Source of the DNA: Krasilnikoviella flava
GTDB lineage: Bacteria; Actinomycetota; Actinomycetes; Actinomycetales; Cellulomonadaceae
Assembly (NCBI RefSeq): GCF_900167525.1
Contig: NZ_FUZQ01000002.1
Location: forward strand, 1-64,000
DNA length: 64,000 nt
Reading direction: 5' to 3'
Translations under genes and position numbers: made by a program
Shown: in pieces, positions 51,189-59,718 of the stretch
Position numbering within the stretch: position 1 is the stretch's first letter
Layout: every line of letters begins with the position of its first letter
The notes under the pieces: model-generated
The model's database searches: none
What the model saw: the letters and a program-made list of their open reading frames with translations, nothing else
What the model was told of the DNA's origin: nothing

Positions 51189-51235
51189 GGAATGCGCTTT
51201 CCCTCAAAGTAGGACGCCGTGGGCGCCGGCGTCAA
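51189..51235 (-). promoter_or_regulatory. Promoter and LacI operator of the Gfo/Idh-DUF993 operon
   Basis: On the minus strand, TTGACG (51235-51230), an 18-base spacer and TACTTT (51211-51206) are followed by the palindrome GGAAAGCGCATTCC (51189-51202). A LacI protein such as that at 58687 may bind it. Confidence 0.65.
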
Positions 51236-51300
51236 GAAGGGAGCCGTGCCGCCCGCTCGGGACATGCGGGAATCCGGCTGGTTGACACCTCAGGGTCATC

Positions 51301-51322
51301 CGTGTTTCCTATAGGAAACACG
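51301..51322 (+). promoter_or_regulatory. Perfect 22-bp palindrome before the sugar-acid-type cluster
   Basis: CGTGTTTCCTA and its exact reverse complement meet without a spacer. A TATAGG -10-like box sits at its centre, and TTGACA lies at 51282-51287. It is 27 bases before the TTG start of the TIM-barrel gene. GntR (57855) is a likely binder, though an IclR-type protein elsewhere is possible. Confidence 0.6.
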
Positions 51323-51348
51323 ATTCGCCCCGATCGACGGAGATCCCC

Positions 51349-52278
51349 TTGCGTACTGCCGACACCTGGCCCATCGCGGCCAACATGCTGTCCTTCGGCT
51401 CCACGGCCGCGGACGGCACTCCCAACCTCGAGGCCCCCGCGGCGGCGTGGCGGAGCCAGCTCCAGCAGGTGGCCGACCTCGGCTTCACCGACGTCGACCC
51501 CACCGACGCCTGGCTGTCGATCGGGGAGATGAGCGACGTGCGGTTCGACGAGCTGCTCGTCGTCCTCAAGGAGGTCGGGCTCAGCGTGCCGTCCGTGTCG
51601 ACCACGCGCCGCAGCGTCGTGGACGCCGCCCGCGGGGAGGACTACCTGCGGTTCGGGCACACGATCATCGACCGGGCGCCGGCGCTCGGCGCCGAGGTCG
51701 TGAACTTCGGCTTCATGCAGGCGCTCGCGCCCGCCCAGGAGCGGGCGCTGTGGTTCTGGCTCGCCGAGGGGCACCGCGACGACCTCGAGGACACCGAGAA
51801 CCGTGACCTGGCCGTCCGCCGGATCCGGGAGCTCGCCGACCACGCCGCCCAGGTGGGCGTCCAGGTCAGCCTCGAGATGTACGAGGACACGTACATCGGC
51901 ACGCCGGACCTCGCGGTGCGCTTCCTGCAGGACGTCGACCGGGACAACGTCGGCCTCAACCCGGACCTCGGCAACCTCGTGCGCCTGCACCGGGAGATCG
52001 AGGACATCCCGACGATGTTCGCCAAGGTGCTGCCCCACACGAACTTCTGGCACATCAAGAACTACACGCGCGACGTGGACCTGGCGACGGGCGCGTACGC
52101 GACCCACCCGACCCCGCTGGTGCAGGGCGTCGTCAACTACCGCGTGATGATCCGCCAGGCGCTCGAGCACGGTTTCGACGGCGTGTTCGTCTGCGAGCAC
52201 TACGGGTCCGACAGCCTCGGGGTCGCCGCGCTCAACCGCGACTACATCCGCGGCGTCCTGCGCTCCGCCGGGCGCTGA
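51349..52278 (+). CDS. TIM-barrel sugar isomerase/epimerase/decarboxylase-like protein
   Basis: A 309-residue AP-endonuclease-2-type barrel. Likely metal ligands are in SLEMYEDTY near residue 182, NPDLGNLV near 205, NFWHIKNY near 230 and VFVCEHYG near 283. The TTG start has GGAGA upstream. It heads a cluster with a DAK kinase, RpiB-like and TPI-like isomerases, a 3-hydroxyacid dehydrogenase and an MFS carrier. In that setting it may isomerise or decarboxylate a 3-oxo sugar acid (hypothesis). Confidence 0.8.
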   Translation: MRTADTWPIAANMLSFGSTAADGTPNLEAPAAAWRSQLQQVADLGFTDVDPTDAWLSIGEMSDVRFDELLVVLKEVGLSVPSVSTTRRSVVDAARGEDYLRFGHTIIDRAPALGAEVVNFGFMQALAPAQERALWFWLAEGHRDDLEDTENRDLAVRRIRELADHAAQVGVQVSLEMYEDTYIGTPDLAVRFLQDVDRDNVGLNPDLGNLVRLHREIEDIPTMFAKVLPHTNFWHIKNYTRDVDLATGAYATHPTPLVQGVVNYRVMIRQALEHGFDGVFVCEHYGSDSLGVAALNRDYIRGVLRSAGR

Positions 52279-52343
52279 GCCTCCGCCCCTCCGGTGCGCC
52301 CGCGGCGCGCCACCCCGATTCGCACGAGCAAAGGTGCTGGTCC

Positions 52344-54086
52344 ATGACGTACGTCCACAACCGTCCCGAGGACTTCGCCCGCGAGGCCCTGAGCGGCCTC
52401 GTCAAGGCCCATCCGGGCACCCTGCGCCGGGTGCCCGGCGGGGTGGCGCGCGCCGAGGGCACCCGCCCCGGCAAGGTCGCCGTCGTCGTCGGCGGCGGCT
52501 CCGGCCACTACCCGGCGTTCGCCGGGCTGGTCGGCGAGGGCGTGGCCGACGCCGCCGTCTGCGGCGAGGTCTTCGCCTCCCCGTCCACCCGCCAGGTGCT
52601 CGACGTGTGCCGCGCCGCCGACGCGGGCGCCGGCATCTGGCTGTCGTTCGGCAACTACGCCGGTGACGTCCTCAACTTCGGCGCGGCGGCCAGCCGCCTG
52701 CGCGCCCAGGGCGTCGACGTGGCCGTACGCCTCGTGACCGACGACGTCGCCTCGGCCCCCGCGGACCGCGCGGCGGAGCGCCGCGGCGTCGCGGGCGACC
52801 TGGTGGTCTTCAAGGTCGCGGGCGCTGCCGCGGAGTCGGGCGCCGACCTGGCCGAGGTGGACCGTCTCGCGGGGCTGGCGAACGAGCGCACCCGCTCCTT
52901 CGGCGTCGCCTTCGACGGCTGCACGCTGCCCGGCGCGGACTCGCCGCTCTTCAGCCTCCCGGAGGGGACGGCCGGCTGGGGCCTCGGCATCCACGGCGAG
53001 CCGGGCATCGGCGAGGAGCAGGTGCCTCCGGCGGCGGACCTCGCCGCCGAGCTCGTGGGGCGCGTGCTCGCGGACCGGCCCGGCGACGCCGACGGGCGCG
53101 CCGCCGTCCTGCTCAACGGCCTCGGCACGGTGAAGTACGAGGAGCTCTTCGTGCTGTGGGACCGGGTGCACGACCTCCTGCTCGAGCAGGGCGTCACGCT
53201 CGTCGCGCCGCTCGTCGGTGAGTACGTCACCAGCCTCGACATGGCGGGCTGCTCGCTGACCGTCGCGTGGCTCGACGACGAGCTCGAGCCGCTGTGGCTC
53301 GCGCCCGCCACCACGCCCGCGTTCCGGCACGGCGGCTGGCGCGCCGCACCGTCGTCGTCCGCGCCCGAGGCGGCCACCGAGCCGGAGCCGCCGCTCGTCC
53401 TGGCGACCACCGCCGAGGGGGCCGCCGCCGCTCGCACCGTCGTGCGGGCGCTGCACCGCGCGCAGGAGGTGCTGCACGCCGCGGAGGACGAGCTCGGCCG
53501 GCTCGACGCCGTCGCCGGTGACGGCGACCACGGCCGGGGGATGGCGCGCGGGGTCGACGCCGCGGTCGGGGCGGCCGACGAGGCGCTGGCCGCCGGCGCG
53601 GACGCCCCGTCCGTGCTGCGCCGCGCGGCCGACCGCTGGGCCGACCGGGCGGGCGGGACCTCGGGCGCCCTGTGGGGCGTCGGGCTGCTCGCGCTGGCCG
53701 ACGGGCTCGCGGCCGACGTCGCGCTGACCGGCACGCACGTCGCCGACGGCGTCCGCGCCGCTCGCGACGAGGTGTGCGCGGTGGGCGGCGCCCGCGTCGG
53801 GGACAAGACGCTCGTCGACGCGCTCGACCCGGCCGTCGAGGCGCTGGCCGCGGCGCACGCGGACGGCGCGACCGCCGCCGACGCGTGGCGCGCCGCCGTG
53901 CGGGCCGCCCGCGAGGGCGCCGCCCGCACGCAGGACATCACGGCACGTCGCGGCAGGTCGCGCGTGCTGGGGGACAAGAGCCTCGGGGTCGCCGACCCGG
54001 GGGCGACGTCGCTCGCGCTCCTCCTCGCCGAGGTGGGGGCCGCGCTCGGCGTCAGCACGGACGACGTGGAGGTGGCTGCACGATGA
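52344..54086 (+). CDS. Dihydroxyacetone kinase-family (DhaK-DhaL) kinase, probably for a tetrulose
   Basis: A 580-residue fusion. The DhaK domain (1-330) has [12 protein letters not shown] near residue 52, CTLPG near 193 and GIHGEPGI near 215, with the family's conserved substrate-binding region. The DhaL domain (about 360-580) has the Mg-ATP loop [12 protein letters not shown] near 390 and GTSGALWG near 435. Family members phosphorylate dihydroxyacetone or tetruloses. The RpiB-like and TPI-like neighbours, as in erythritol and erythrulose pathways, favour L- or D-erythrulose. Its stop overlaps the next start (ATGA). Confidence 0.88.
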   Translation: MTYVHNRPEDFAREALSGLVKAHPGTLRRVPGGVARAEGTRPGKVAVVVGGGSGHYPAFAGLVGEGVADAAVCGEVFASPSTRQVLDVCRAADAGAGIWLSFGNYAGDVLNFGAAASRLRAQGVDVAVRLVTDDVASAPADRAAERRGVAGDLVVFKVAGAAAESGADLAEVDRLAGLANERTRSFGVAFDGCTLPGADSPLFSLPEGTAGWGLGIHGEPGIGEEQVPPAADLAAELVGRVLADRPGDADGRAAVLLNGLGTVKYEELFVLWDRVHDLLLEQGVTLVAPLVGEYVTSLDMAGCSLTVAWLDDELEPLWLAPATTPAFRHGGWRAAPSSSAPEAATEPEPPLVLATTAEGAAAARTVVRALHRAQEVLHAAEDELGRLDAVAGDGDHGRGMARGVDAAVGAADEALAAGADAPSVLRRAADRWADRAGGTSGALWGVGLLALADGLAADVALTGTHVADGVRAARDEVCAVGGARVGDKTLVDALDPAVEALAAAHADGATAADAWRAAVRAAREGAARTQDITARRGRSRVLGDKSLGVADPGATSLALLLAEVGAALGVSTDDVEVAAR

Positions 54087-54601
54087 CCACGACGCAGGAG
54101 ACGACCGCGCTGCGGGTCGTCGTCGGCTCGGACGACGCCGGGTTCGACTACAAGGAGCTGCTCAAGGCCGACCTCGAGGCCGACGCCCGCGTCGCCTCGG
54201 TCACCGACGTCGGCGTGGGCGCCGACGAGCACACGCACTACCCGTACGTGGGTGCCGCCGCGGCGCGGCTCGTCGCCGAGGGCAAGGCCGACCGGGCGCT
54301 GCTCGTGTGCGGCACGGGCCTCGGCGTCGCCATCGCCGCGAACAAGGTGCCCGGAGTCCGCGCCGTCACCGCCCACGACTCCTTCTCCGTGGAGCGTGCC
54401 GTGCTGTCCAACGACGCCCAGGTGCTGTGCTTCGGCCAGCGCGTGGTCGGTATCGAGCTGGCGCGGCGTCTGCTGCGCGAGTGGCTCGGCTACCGGTTCG
54501 ACCCGACGTCGGCGTCCGCGTCCAAGGTCGCGGCGATCGGCGAGGTCGAGGCCGACGCGGGCACCGGGGCCGTCCCGGAGCCCGTCGGGTCCTGCGGATG
54601 A
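54083..54601 (+). CDS. RpiB-type isomerase, probably D-erythrulose-4-phosphate isomerase
   Basis: A 172-residue protein of the RpiB/LacAB family. [16 protein letters not shown] near residue 12, [22 protein letters not shown] near 72 (catalytic Cys in VCGTG) and [14 protein letters not shown] are signatures. In erythritol-type pathways such enzymes (EryI/DerI) convert D-erythrulose 4-phosphate to D-erythrose 4-phosphate. Start and stop both overlap neighbours (ATGA), so it is in one transcript with the kinase and TPI-like genes. Confidence 0.87.
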   Translation: MTTTQETTALRVVVGSDDAGFDYKELLKADLEADARVASVTDVGVGADEHTHYPYVGAAAARLVAEGKADRALLVCGTGLGVAIAANKVPGVRAVTAHDSFSVERAVLSNDAQVLCFGQRVVGIELARRLLREWLGYRFDPTSASASKVAAIGEVEADAGTGAVPEPVGSCG

Positions 54602-55371
54602 CCCGCAGGCCGCTCGTCGCCGTCTCCCTCAAGGCGTACCTGGGGGCCGCGGACACGGAGCGCTGGCTCACCGAGGTCGCGGAGGTGGCGACGAGCGCGG
54701 CCACCACCCCGGCGGGCGACGTCGAGCTCGCCGTCCTGCCGTCGTTCCCCCTGCTGCCCGCGGCCGCGCGGCTGCTGGCCAGGACGTCCGCGAGGTGGGG
54801 CGCGCAGGACGTCGCGCCCGGGGCGCAGGGCGCGCAGACCGGCGAGGTCACCGCGGCGCTGCTCGCCGAGCTCGGGTGTCGGCTCGCCGTCGTCGGCCAT
54901 GCCGAGCGGCGCTCGGCGTTCCATGAGGACGGCGACGTGGTGCGCGCCAAGGTGGCCCGCCTCGTCGAGGCGGGGGTGACGCCCCTGCTCTGCGTGGGCG
55001 AGGAGGAACAGACCTCCCCGACGGAGGCCGCCGCGGTCGCCGCGGACCAGCTCGAGGACGCCCTGCGCGGCTCGGGGGCGCCGGACGTCGTCGTCGGCTA
55101 CGAGCCCGTGTGGGCCATCGGCGCCCCCCGCCCCGCGCCCGCCGCGCACGTCGTGACGGTGGCTCGCGCGCTGCGCGAGCGCCTCGACGCGCTCGGCGTC
55201 GAGGGCCGGGTGCTCTACGGCGGGGCCGCCGGCCCGGGCACCCTCACGGCGCTCGCCGGCGCCGTCGACGGGGTGTTCCTCGGGCGGTTCGCCCACGACG
55301 TCGCCGCCCTGCGCGACGTGCTCGACGAGGCCGCGGCCGCGCGACCTGCGGATTCGGCCGTCCGGCCGTGA
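54598..55371 (+). CDS. TPI-like isomerase, probably L-erythrulose-1-phosphate isomerase
   Basis: A 257-residue triosephosphate isomerase homologue. The catalytic Lys lies in VSLKAYLG near residue 11, where TPI normally has NxK. The His is in VVGHAERRS near 100 (normally GHSERR), the Glu in GYEPVWAIG near 165, and the phosphate loop is [10 protein letters not shown] near 208. These changes and the neighbours point to a tetrulose-phosphate isomerase (EryH/LerI type) rather than glycolytic TPI. Confidence 0.85.
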   Translation: MTRRPLVAVSLKAYLGAADTERWLTEVAEVATSAATTPAGDVELAVLPSFPLLPAAARLLARTSARWGAQDVAPGAQGAQTGEVTAALLAELGCRLAVVGHAERRSAFHEDGDVVRAKVARLVEAGVTPLLCVGEEEQTSPTEAAAVAADQLEDALRGSGAPDVVVGYEPVWAIGAPRPAPAAHVVTVARALRERLDALGVEGRVLYGGAAGPGTLTALAGAVDGVFLGRFAHDVAALRDVLDEAAAARPADSAVRP

Positions 55372-55406
55372 CCGCCACAGACTGGACCACGAGAGAGGAA
55401 GCAACG

Positions 55407-56366
55407 ATGGTCACCAGCATCAGCAGCGTCGCCGTGATCGGTGCCGGCTACATGGGAGGCGGCATCGCGCAGTCGCTCGCGCTCGCGGGCCTGCCCGTCA
55501 CGATCGCCGACGTCTCCGCCGAGGCGACCGAGGCCGCCTACGCCCGCCTGCTCGGCGAGGCGCAGGAGTTCGAGGACGAGGGCCTGTACGACGCCGGCGC
55601 GACGGAGACGATCCGCGCGAACCTGCGCACGGCACCGTCGATCGAGGAGGCGGTCGCGGACGTCGACTTCGTCGAGGAGGTCGTCTTCGAGTCGGTCGAG
55701 GTCAAGCACGACGTGCTGGGCCGCATCTCGGCCGCGGCCCGCGAGGACGCGATCATCGGGTCGAACACGTCGACGATCCCCGCCCGGGTGCTCGCGACGG
55801 CGGTGAAGAACCCGGAGCGGTTCCTCACCGTCCACTTCTCGAACCCCGCACCGTTCATCCCGGGCGTCGAGCTCGTGCTCGGCGAGCGCACCGACGAGGC
55901 CGTCGTGCCCGCGGTCAAGGAGCTGCTCGCCAAGGCGGGCCGCGAGGCCGCGATCGTCGCCGACGTGCCCGGCTTCGTGCTCAACCGCCTGCAGTACGTG
56001 CTGCTCAAGGAGGCGATGTCGATCGCCGAGGAGGGCATCGCGTCCCCCGAGGACATCGACACCGTGGTGCGCACGACATTCGGCTTCCGGCTGGGCTTCT
56101 TCGGCCCGTTCGCCATCGCGGACCAGGCCGGCCTGGACGTGTACGCCGGCGGGTTCCGCACCTTCGAGGAGGCCTTCGGCGAGCGGCTGAGCACGCCGGA
56201 CCTCATCCAGGAGGCCGTGGCGGGCGACCGGCGCGGCGTCAAGAACGGCAAGGGCCTGCTGAAGGACTACACGCCGGAGCAGGTCAAGGCGCTCGTCGCC
56301 CACCGCAACAAGGCGTACAGCGAGATGGGTCGCCTCGTGCGCGGTCTCGGGCCGGCCCCGGCCTGA
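55407..56366 (+). CDS. 3-hydroxyacyl-CoA dehydrogenase-fold hydroxyacid dehydrogenase
   Basis: A 319-residue NAD-dependent enzyme. The Rossmann loop is VAVIGAGYMGGGIAQSLALAG; SNTSTIPA near residue 120, HFSNPAPFIPGVELV near 145 and GFVLNRLQYVLLKEA near 190 are 3HCDH family motifs. The family also includes L-gulonate 3-dehydrogenase and carnitine dehydrogenase. No fatty-acid genes are nearby; the MFS sugar-acid carrier follows. It therefore probably oxidises C3 of a sugar acid. AGAGAGGAAG precedes the ATG. Confidence 0.85.
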   Translation: MVTSISSVAVIGAGYMGGGIAQSLALAGLPVTIADVSAEATEAAYARLLGEAQEFEDEGLYDAGATETIRANLRTAPSIEEAVADVDFVEEVVFESVEVKHDVLGRISAAAREDAIIGSNTSTIPARVLATAVKNPERFLTVHFSNPAPFIPGVELVLGERTDEAVVPAVKELLAKAGREAAIVADVPGFVLNRLQYVLLKEAMSIAEEGIASPEDIDTVVRTTFGFRLGFFGPFAIADQAGLDVYAGGFRTFEEAFGERLSTPDLIQEAVAGDRRGVKNGKGLLKDYTPEQVKALVAHRNKAYSEMGRLVRGLGPAPA

Positions 56367-56373
56367 CCTGCCC

Positions 56374-56403
56374 GCGCGGCCCGGCGGAGCCGCCGGGCCG
56401 CGC
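56374..56403. terminator. Perfect 13-bp hairpin between dehydrogenase and carrier genes
   Basis: GCGCGGCCCGGCG and its exact complement flank the loop GAGC. Located 8 bases after the dehydrogenase stop, it could lower read-through into the carrier gene or protect transcript ends. Confidence 0.6.
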
Positions 56404-56474
56404 CGCGACCCACCCCGGGCACCGCTCGTCGCCGAGCCGTGCCCGCCACCACCGAGACACAGGAGTCCTCGCTC

Positions 56475-57812
56475 GTGACACAGGTCATCGAAACCGCCCT
56501 CATCAGGAAGGTGACCCTCCGGCTGCTCCCGCTGCTGGTCGCCCTCTACACGGTCGCGTACATCGACCGGTCCGCGGTCGGCTTCGCCCAGCTCAGCATG
56601 GGGGCGGACGTCGGCATCGGCGACGCCGCGTTCGGCCTCGGGGCGGGGCTGTTCTTCATCGCGTACTTCCTGTTCGAGGTGCCGAGCAACGTCCTCATGC
56701 AGAAGTACGGGCCGCGCATGTGGTTCGTCCGCATCCTCGTGACGTGGGGCATCATCACGATGGCCATGGCGCTCACGCAGGGCCCGGTGAGCTTCTACGT
56801 GCTGCGGTTCCTGCTCGGCGTCGCCGAGGCGGGCTTCTACCCCGGCGTGATCTTCTACCTCACCACCTGGTTCCCGCACCGGCACCGGACGAAGGCCACG
56901 GGCACCTTCGTCATCTCGGCGCCGCTCGCCTTCATCATCATGTCGCCGCTGGCGGGGTGGCTGCTGGGCGTGTCGGGCTTCGGGCTGTCCGGCTGGCAGT
57001 GGCTGTTCGTCGTCGTCGGCGCGGCCGCCGTGCTCATGGCGATCCCCACGTGGAAGCTCCTCCCCGAGGGGCCGCGCCAGGTGAAGTGGCTGTCCAAGGA
57101 CGAGTCCGACTGGATCGAGCACGAGCTCGCGAAGGACAAGGCCGAGCGCAAGCAGGAGGACGGCAAGAACCCGCTGCGCACGCTGATCGACAAGCGGGTC
57201 CTCGTCTTCGCGCTGCTGTTCTTCCCGTCGACGGTCGGCGTCTACGGGCTGTCGTTCTGGCTGCCCCAGGTGGTGGACAGGTTCTCCACCTCGACCCTGC
57301 AGACCGGCCTGCTCACCGACGTGCCCTACCTGTTCGCGCTCGTGGGCGTGCTCGTGACCTCGCGCTGGGCGGCCCGCCACTTCAAGGACAACTGGGTGCC
57401 GCTGGCGTGCCTGTTCGTGGGCGCGGGGCTCGGCATGGGGGCGAGCGCCACCTTCGGGTCCCCGGCGATGCAGCTCGCGTCGCTCTCGCTCGCCGCGTTC
57501 TGCGTCTACTCCATCGCGGGCGTCTTCTGGTCGCTGCCGAGCGGGGTCCTCGCCGGGGCGACGGCGGCGGTCGCCATCGCGGCCATCAACTCGTTCGGCA
57601 ACCTCGGCGGTTTCATCGGCCCGTACGTCGTCGGCCTCTTCACGCAGGCGACCGGCACCACGGAGGCGGGCATGTACTTCCTCATGGTGGTGCTGTTCCT
57701 CGGGGCGCTCGGCACCTTCGCGGCGCGCCGCGCCGTGGGGCGGATCCAGCGGTCGGACGACGCGGTCGCGGCGACGCCGCGCACCGACGGCGCGGACGTC
57801 ACGCGGGTCTGA
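56475..57812 (+). CDS. MFS carrier, anion:cation symporter (sugar-acid) type
   Basis: A 445-residue inner-membrane carrier with twelve hydrophobic helices. LLVALYTVAYIDRSAVGFAQ in helix 1, EVPSNVLMQKYGPR near residue 75 and GVAEAGFYPGVIFYLTTWFP near 120 are hallmarks of the ACS family, which imports hexonates, tartrate and similar anions with protons. GTG at 56475 has AGGAG upstream, so I prefer it to GTG 56439. It defines the substrate of the cluster as a sugar acid (inference). Confidence 0.9.
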   Translation: MTQVIETALIRKVTLRLLPLLVALYTVAYIDRSAVGFAQLSMGADVGIGDAAFGLGAGLFFIAYFLFEVPSNVLMQKYGPRMWFVRILVTWGIITMAMALTQGPVSFYVLRFLLGVAEAGFYPGVIFYLTTWFPHRHRTKATGTFVISAPLAFIIMSPLAGWLLGVSGFGLSGWQWLFVVVGAAAVLMAIPTWKLLPEGPRQVKWLSKDESDWIEHELAKDKAERKQEDGKNPLRTLIDKRVLVFALLFFPSTVGVYGLSFWLPQVVDRFSTSTLQTGLLTDVPYLFALVGVLVTSRWAARHFKDNWVPLACLFVGAGLGMGASATFGSPAMQLASLSLAAFCVYSIAGVFWSLPSGVLAGATAAVAIAAINSFGNLGGFIGPYVVGLFTQATGTTEAGMYFLMVVLFLGALGTFAARRAVGRIQRSDDAVAATPRTDGADVTRV

Positions 57813-57834
57813 CTCGGCGGACGACCGTCGTGCC

Positions 57835-57883
57835 GCGAGCCGGCACCCTCCCCGCTACGCGCCGGGCGAGGGTGCCGGCTCGC
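57835..57883. terminator. Bidirectional terminator between carrier and gntR
   Basis: Perfect 16-bp arms (57835-57850 with 57868-57883) separate convergent genes. The stop codon of gntR lies in the loop. Confidence 0.8.
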
Positions 57884-58562
57884 CGCGTTCCGCCAGCGAC
57901 CGGCTCCGCACGCCCTCGATGTGGCGGCGCATGAGCTCCTGGGCCTGCTCGGGGACGCCCGACCGGATGGCGTCGAGCACCGCGCGGTGCTCGGCGACGG
58001 CGACGTCCTTGTCCGTGACGCCGGTGCCGGAGAACTGGCGGAACCGCTGCACCAGCCCCCCGAGCGCCGCGAACGCGGCCTGCAGGTAGGTGTTGTCGGC
58101 GGCCTCCGCGACCAGGGTGTGGAAGCGCTCGTCGGCCTCCCAGTAGTCGCGGAACTCCTGGTAAGTGGGGCCGTTGGGGGAGGCCTCCAGCTCCGCGACG
58201 GCGCGCTCGAGCGCGGCGACGAACTCGCCGTCGCCGCGCGCGCAGGCGTAGAAGGCGTTCACCGGCTCGACGGCGAGGCGGGCGTCCATGAGGTCCGCCA
58301 GCTCCTTGGCCGTGGGGGCCGGTGCCACGAAGTAGCCCCGCAGGGCCACGCGGTGCACCATGCCGGTGGCCTCGAGGCGGGCCAGCGCCTCGCGCACGGG
58401 GGTGGGGGAGACGTCCAGGTCCCGGGCGAGGGCGTCGATGTTGAGGCTGCTGCCCGCCGCCAGGGTGCCGTCCATGAGCCGCGACAGGAGCTCGTCGAAC
58501 ACGTGGTCGGCGAGCACCCGGCGCCGCACGGGCGTCGTGGTCGGAGCGCTGGTCCTGGGCAC
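57855..58562 (-). CDS. GntR-family regulator, FCD (FadR) subfamily
   Basis: A 235-residue regulator. The winged helix covers residues 12-75 (VFDELLSRLMDGTLAAGSSLN, then VSPTPVREALARLEATGMV). The FCD effector domain follows (DARLAVEPVNAFYACAR, DERFHTLVAEAADN, VAEHRAVLDAI), with the metal-binding Asp/His pattern typical of regulators that sense carboxylic acids. A GTG start, no Shine-Dalgarno site and TAGAAT seven bases upstream suggest a leaderless transcript. It is the likely controller of the sugar-acid cluster it converges on. Confidence 0.88.
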   Translation of the reverse strand: MPRTSAPTTTPVRRRVLADHVFDELLSRLMDGTLAAGSSLNIDALARDLDVSPTPVREALARLEATGMVHRVALRGYFVAPAPTAKELADLMDARLAVEPVNAFYACARGDGEFVAALERAVAELEASPNGPTYQEFRDYWEADERFHTLVAEAADNTYLQAAFAALGGLVQRFRQFSGTGVTDKDVAVAEHRAVLDAIRSGVPEQAQELMRRHIEGVRSRSLAERGEPAPSPGA

Positions 58563-58568
58563 GGGGGA

Positions 58569-58574
58569 ATTCTA
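58569..58574 (-). promoter_or_regulatory. -10 box for leaderless gntR
   Basis: TAGAAT on the minus strand ends 7 bases before the GTG. No clear -35 hexamer was seen. Confidence 0.4.
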
Positions 58575-58686
58575 TCGACGTGGTGGGGAAAGCGGTCGGC
58601 CTGCCCGTCGTTAGGCTGTCCGCAGGCGCGCCACGGTGCGAGCCGGCATCGGGCGGCGCCGTCGCCCCACGACGTGGAGGTGAGAC

Positions 58687-59700
58687 GTGCCCCGAGCGAG
58701 GCTGCAGGACGTCGCCGACCGCGCGGGGGTCTCCCTCGCCACGGCTTCGCGGGTGCTCAACGGGTCGGCGCGCCAGCCCGGGGCCGACCTGGTCGCCCGG
58801 GTCAGGGCCGCTGCGGCGGAGCTGGGCTACGTCGTGAACGCGCAGGCGCAAGCCCTGGCGCGCGCCCGGTCGGGGCTCCTCGGCCTGGTCGTGCAGGACA
58901 TCTCCGACCCGTACTTCTCCTCCATCGCCGCCGGGGCGCAGGACGCGGCGCGGGCGAGCGGACGCCTCGTGCTGCTCGCGTCCACCGGTCGGGACCCCGA
59001 GGCGGAGCGGGAGGCGGTCGCCGCCTTCGCCGCGCACCGGGTCGAGGCGGTCGTCGTCGCCGGCACGCGCTGGACACCCGACGAGGACGCCGCCCTCGCG
59101 GCCGAGCTCGACGCGTTCGTCGCCGCCGGCGGCCGGTCCGTCATCGTCGGCCAGCCCGTAGGCGACGGCGGGGTGGTGCGCCCGCCCAACGCCACGGGGG
59201 CCCGCGCTCTCGCGGAGGCCTTGCTGGCACAGGGGCAGCGGCGGTTCGTCGTGCTCGGGGGGCCGGCGCGCGTCGTGACGTCGCGCGAGCGGACCGACGC
59301 GTTCACGGCCGCCGCCGGGGCCGCAGGCGCCGAGGTCGCGGAGGTGCTGGTCACCGAGTTCTCCCGCGACGGCGGCTACGCGGCCGGCGACGACGTCGCC
59401 GCGCTGGTGCGCGCCGACACGGCCGGCGAGCCGCTGACGGTCTTCGCCGTCACCGACGTCATGGCGATCGGGCTCATCGCCCGCCTGCGCGAGCTGGGCG
59501 TCGAGGTGCCGCGCGACGTGCGGGTCGCCGGGTTCGACGACGTCCCCACCCTGCGCGACCATGTGCCGGCGCTGTCCACCGTGCGCATCCCGCTCGAGGA
59601 GATGGGCAGCCTCGCCGTGCAGGCCGCCGTCGGCGAGACCGCGCCCGGCGCCGTCACCGAGATCGACTTCGAGGTACAGCTGCGCGACTCCACGCGCTGA
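58687..59700 (+). CDS. LacI-family regulator
   Basis: A 337-residue repressor with helix-turn-helix LQDVADRAGVSLATASRVLNGS at residues 6-27 (key motif RAGVSLATASRVLNG), followed by the ligand domain (AVTDVMAIGLIARL, VAGFDDVPTLRDHVPALSTV). GTG start with GGAGGTGAGAC upstream. No carbohydrate gene adjoins it directly; the LacI-type palindrome at 51189-51202 is a candidate target. Confidence 0.87.
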   Translation: MPRARLQDVADRAGVSLATASRVLNGSARQPGADLVARVRAAAAELGYVVNAQAQALARARSGLLGLVVQDISDPYFSSIAAGAQDAARASGRLVLLASTGRDPEAEREAVAAFAAHRVEAVVVAGTRWTPDEDAALAAELDAFVAAGGRSVIVGQPVGDGGVVRPPNATGARALAEALLAQGQRRFVVLGGPARVVTSRERTDAFTAAAGAAGAEVAEVLVTEFSRDGGYAAGDDVAALVRADTAGEPLTVFAVTDVMAIGLIARLRELGVEVPRDVRVAGFDDVPTLRDHVPALSTVRIPLEEMGSLAVQAAVGETAPGAVTEIDFEVQLRDSTR

Positions 59701-59718
59701 CGGTCCGACGTCCGCGGC

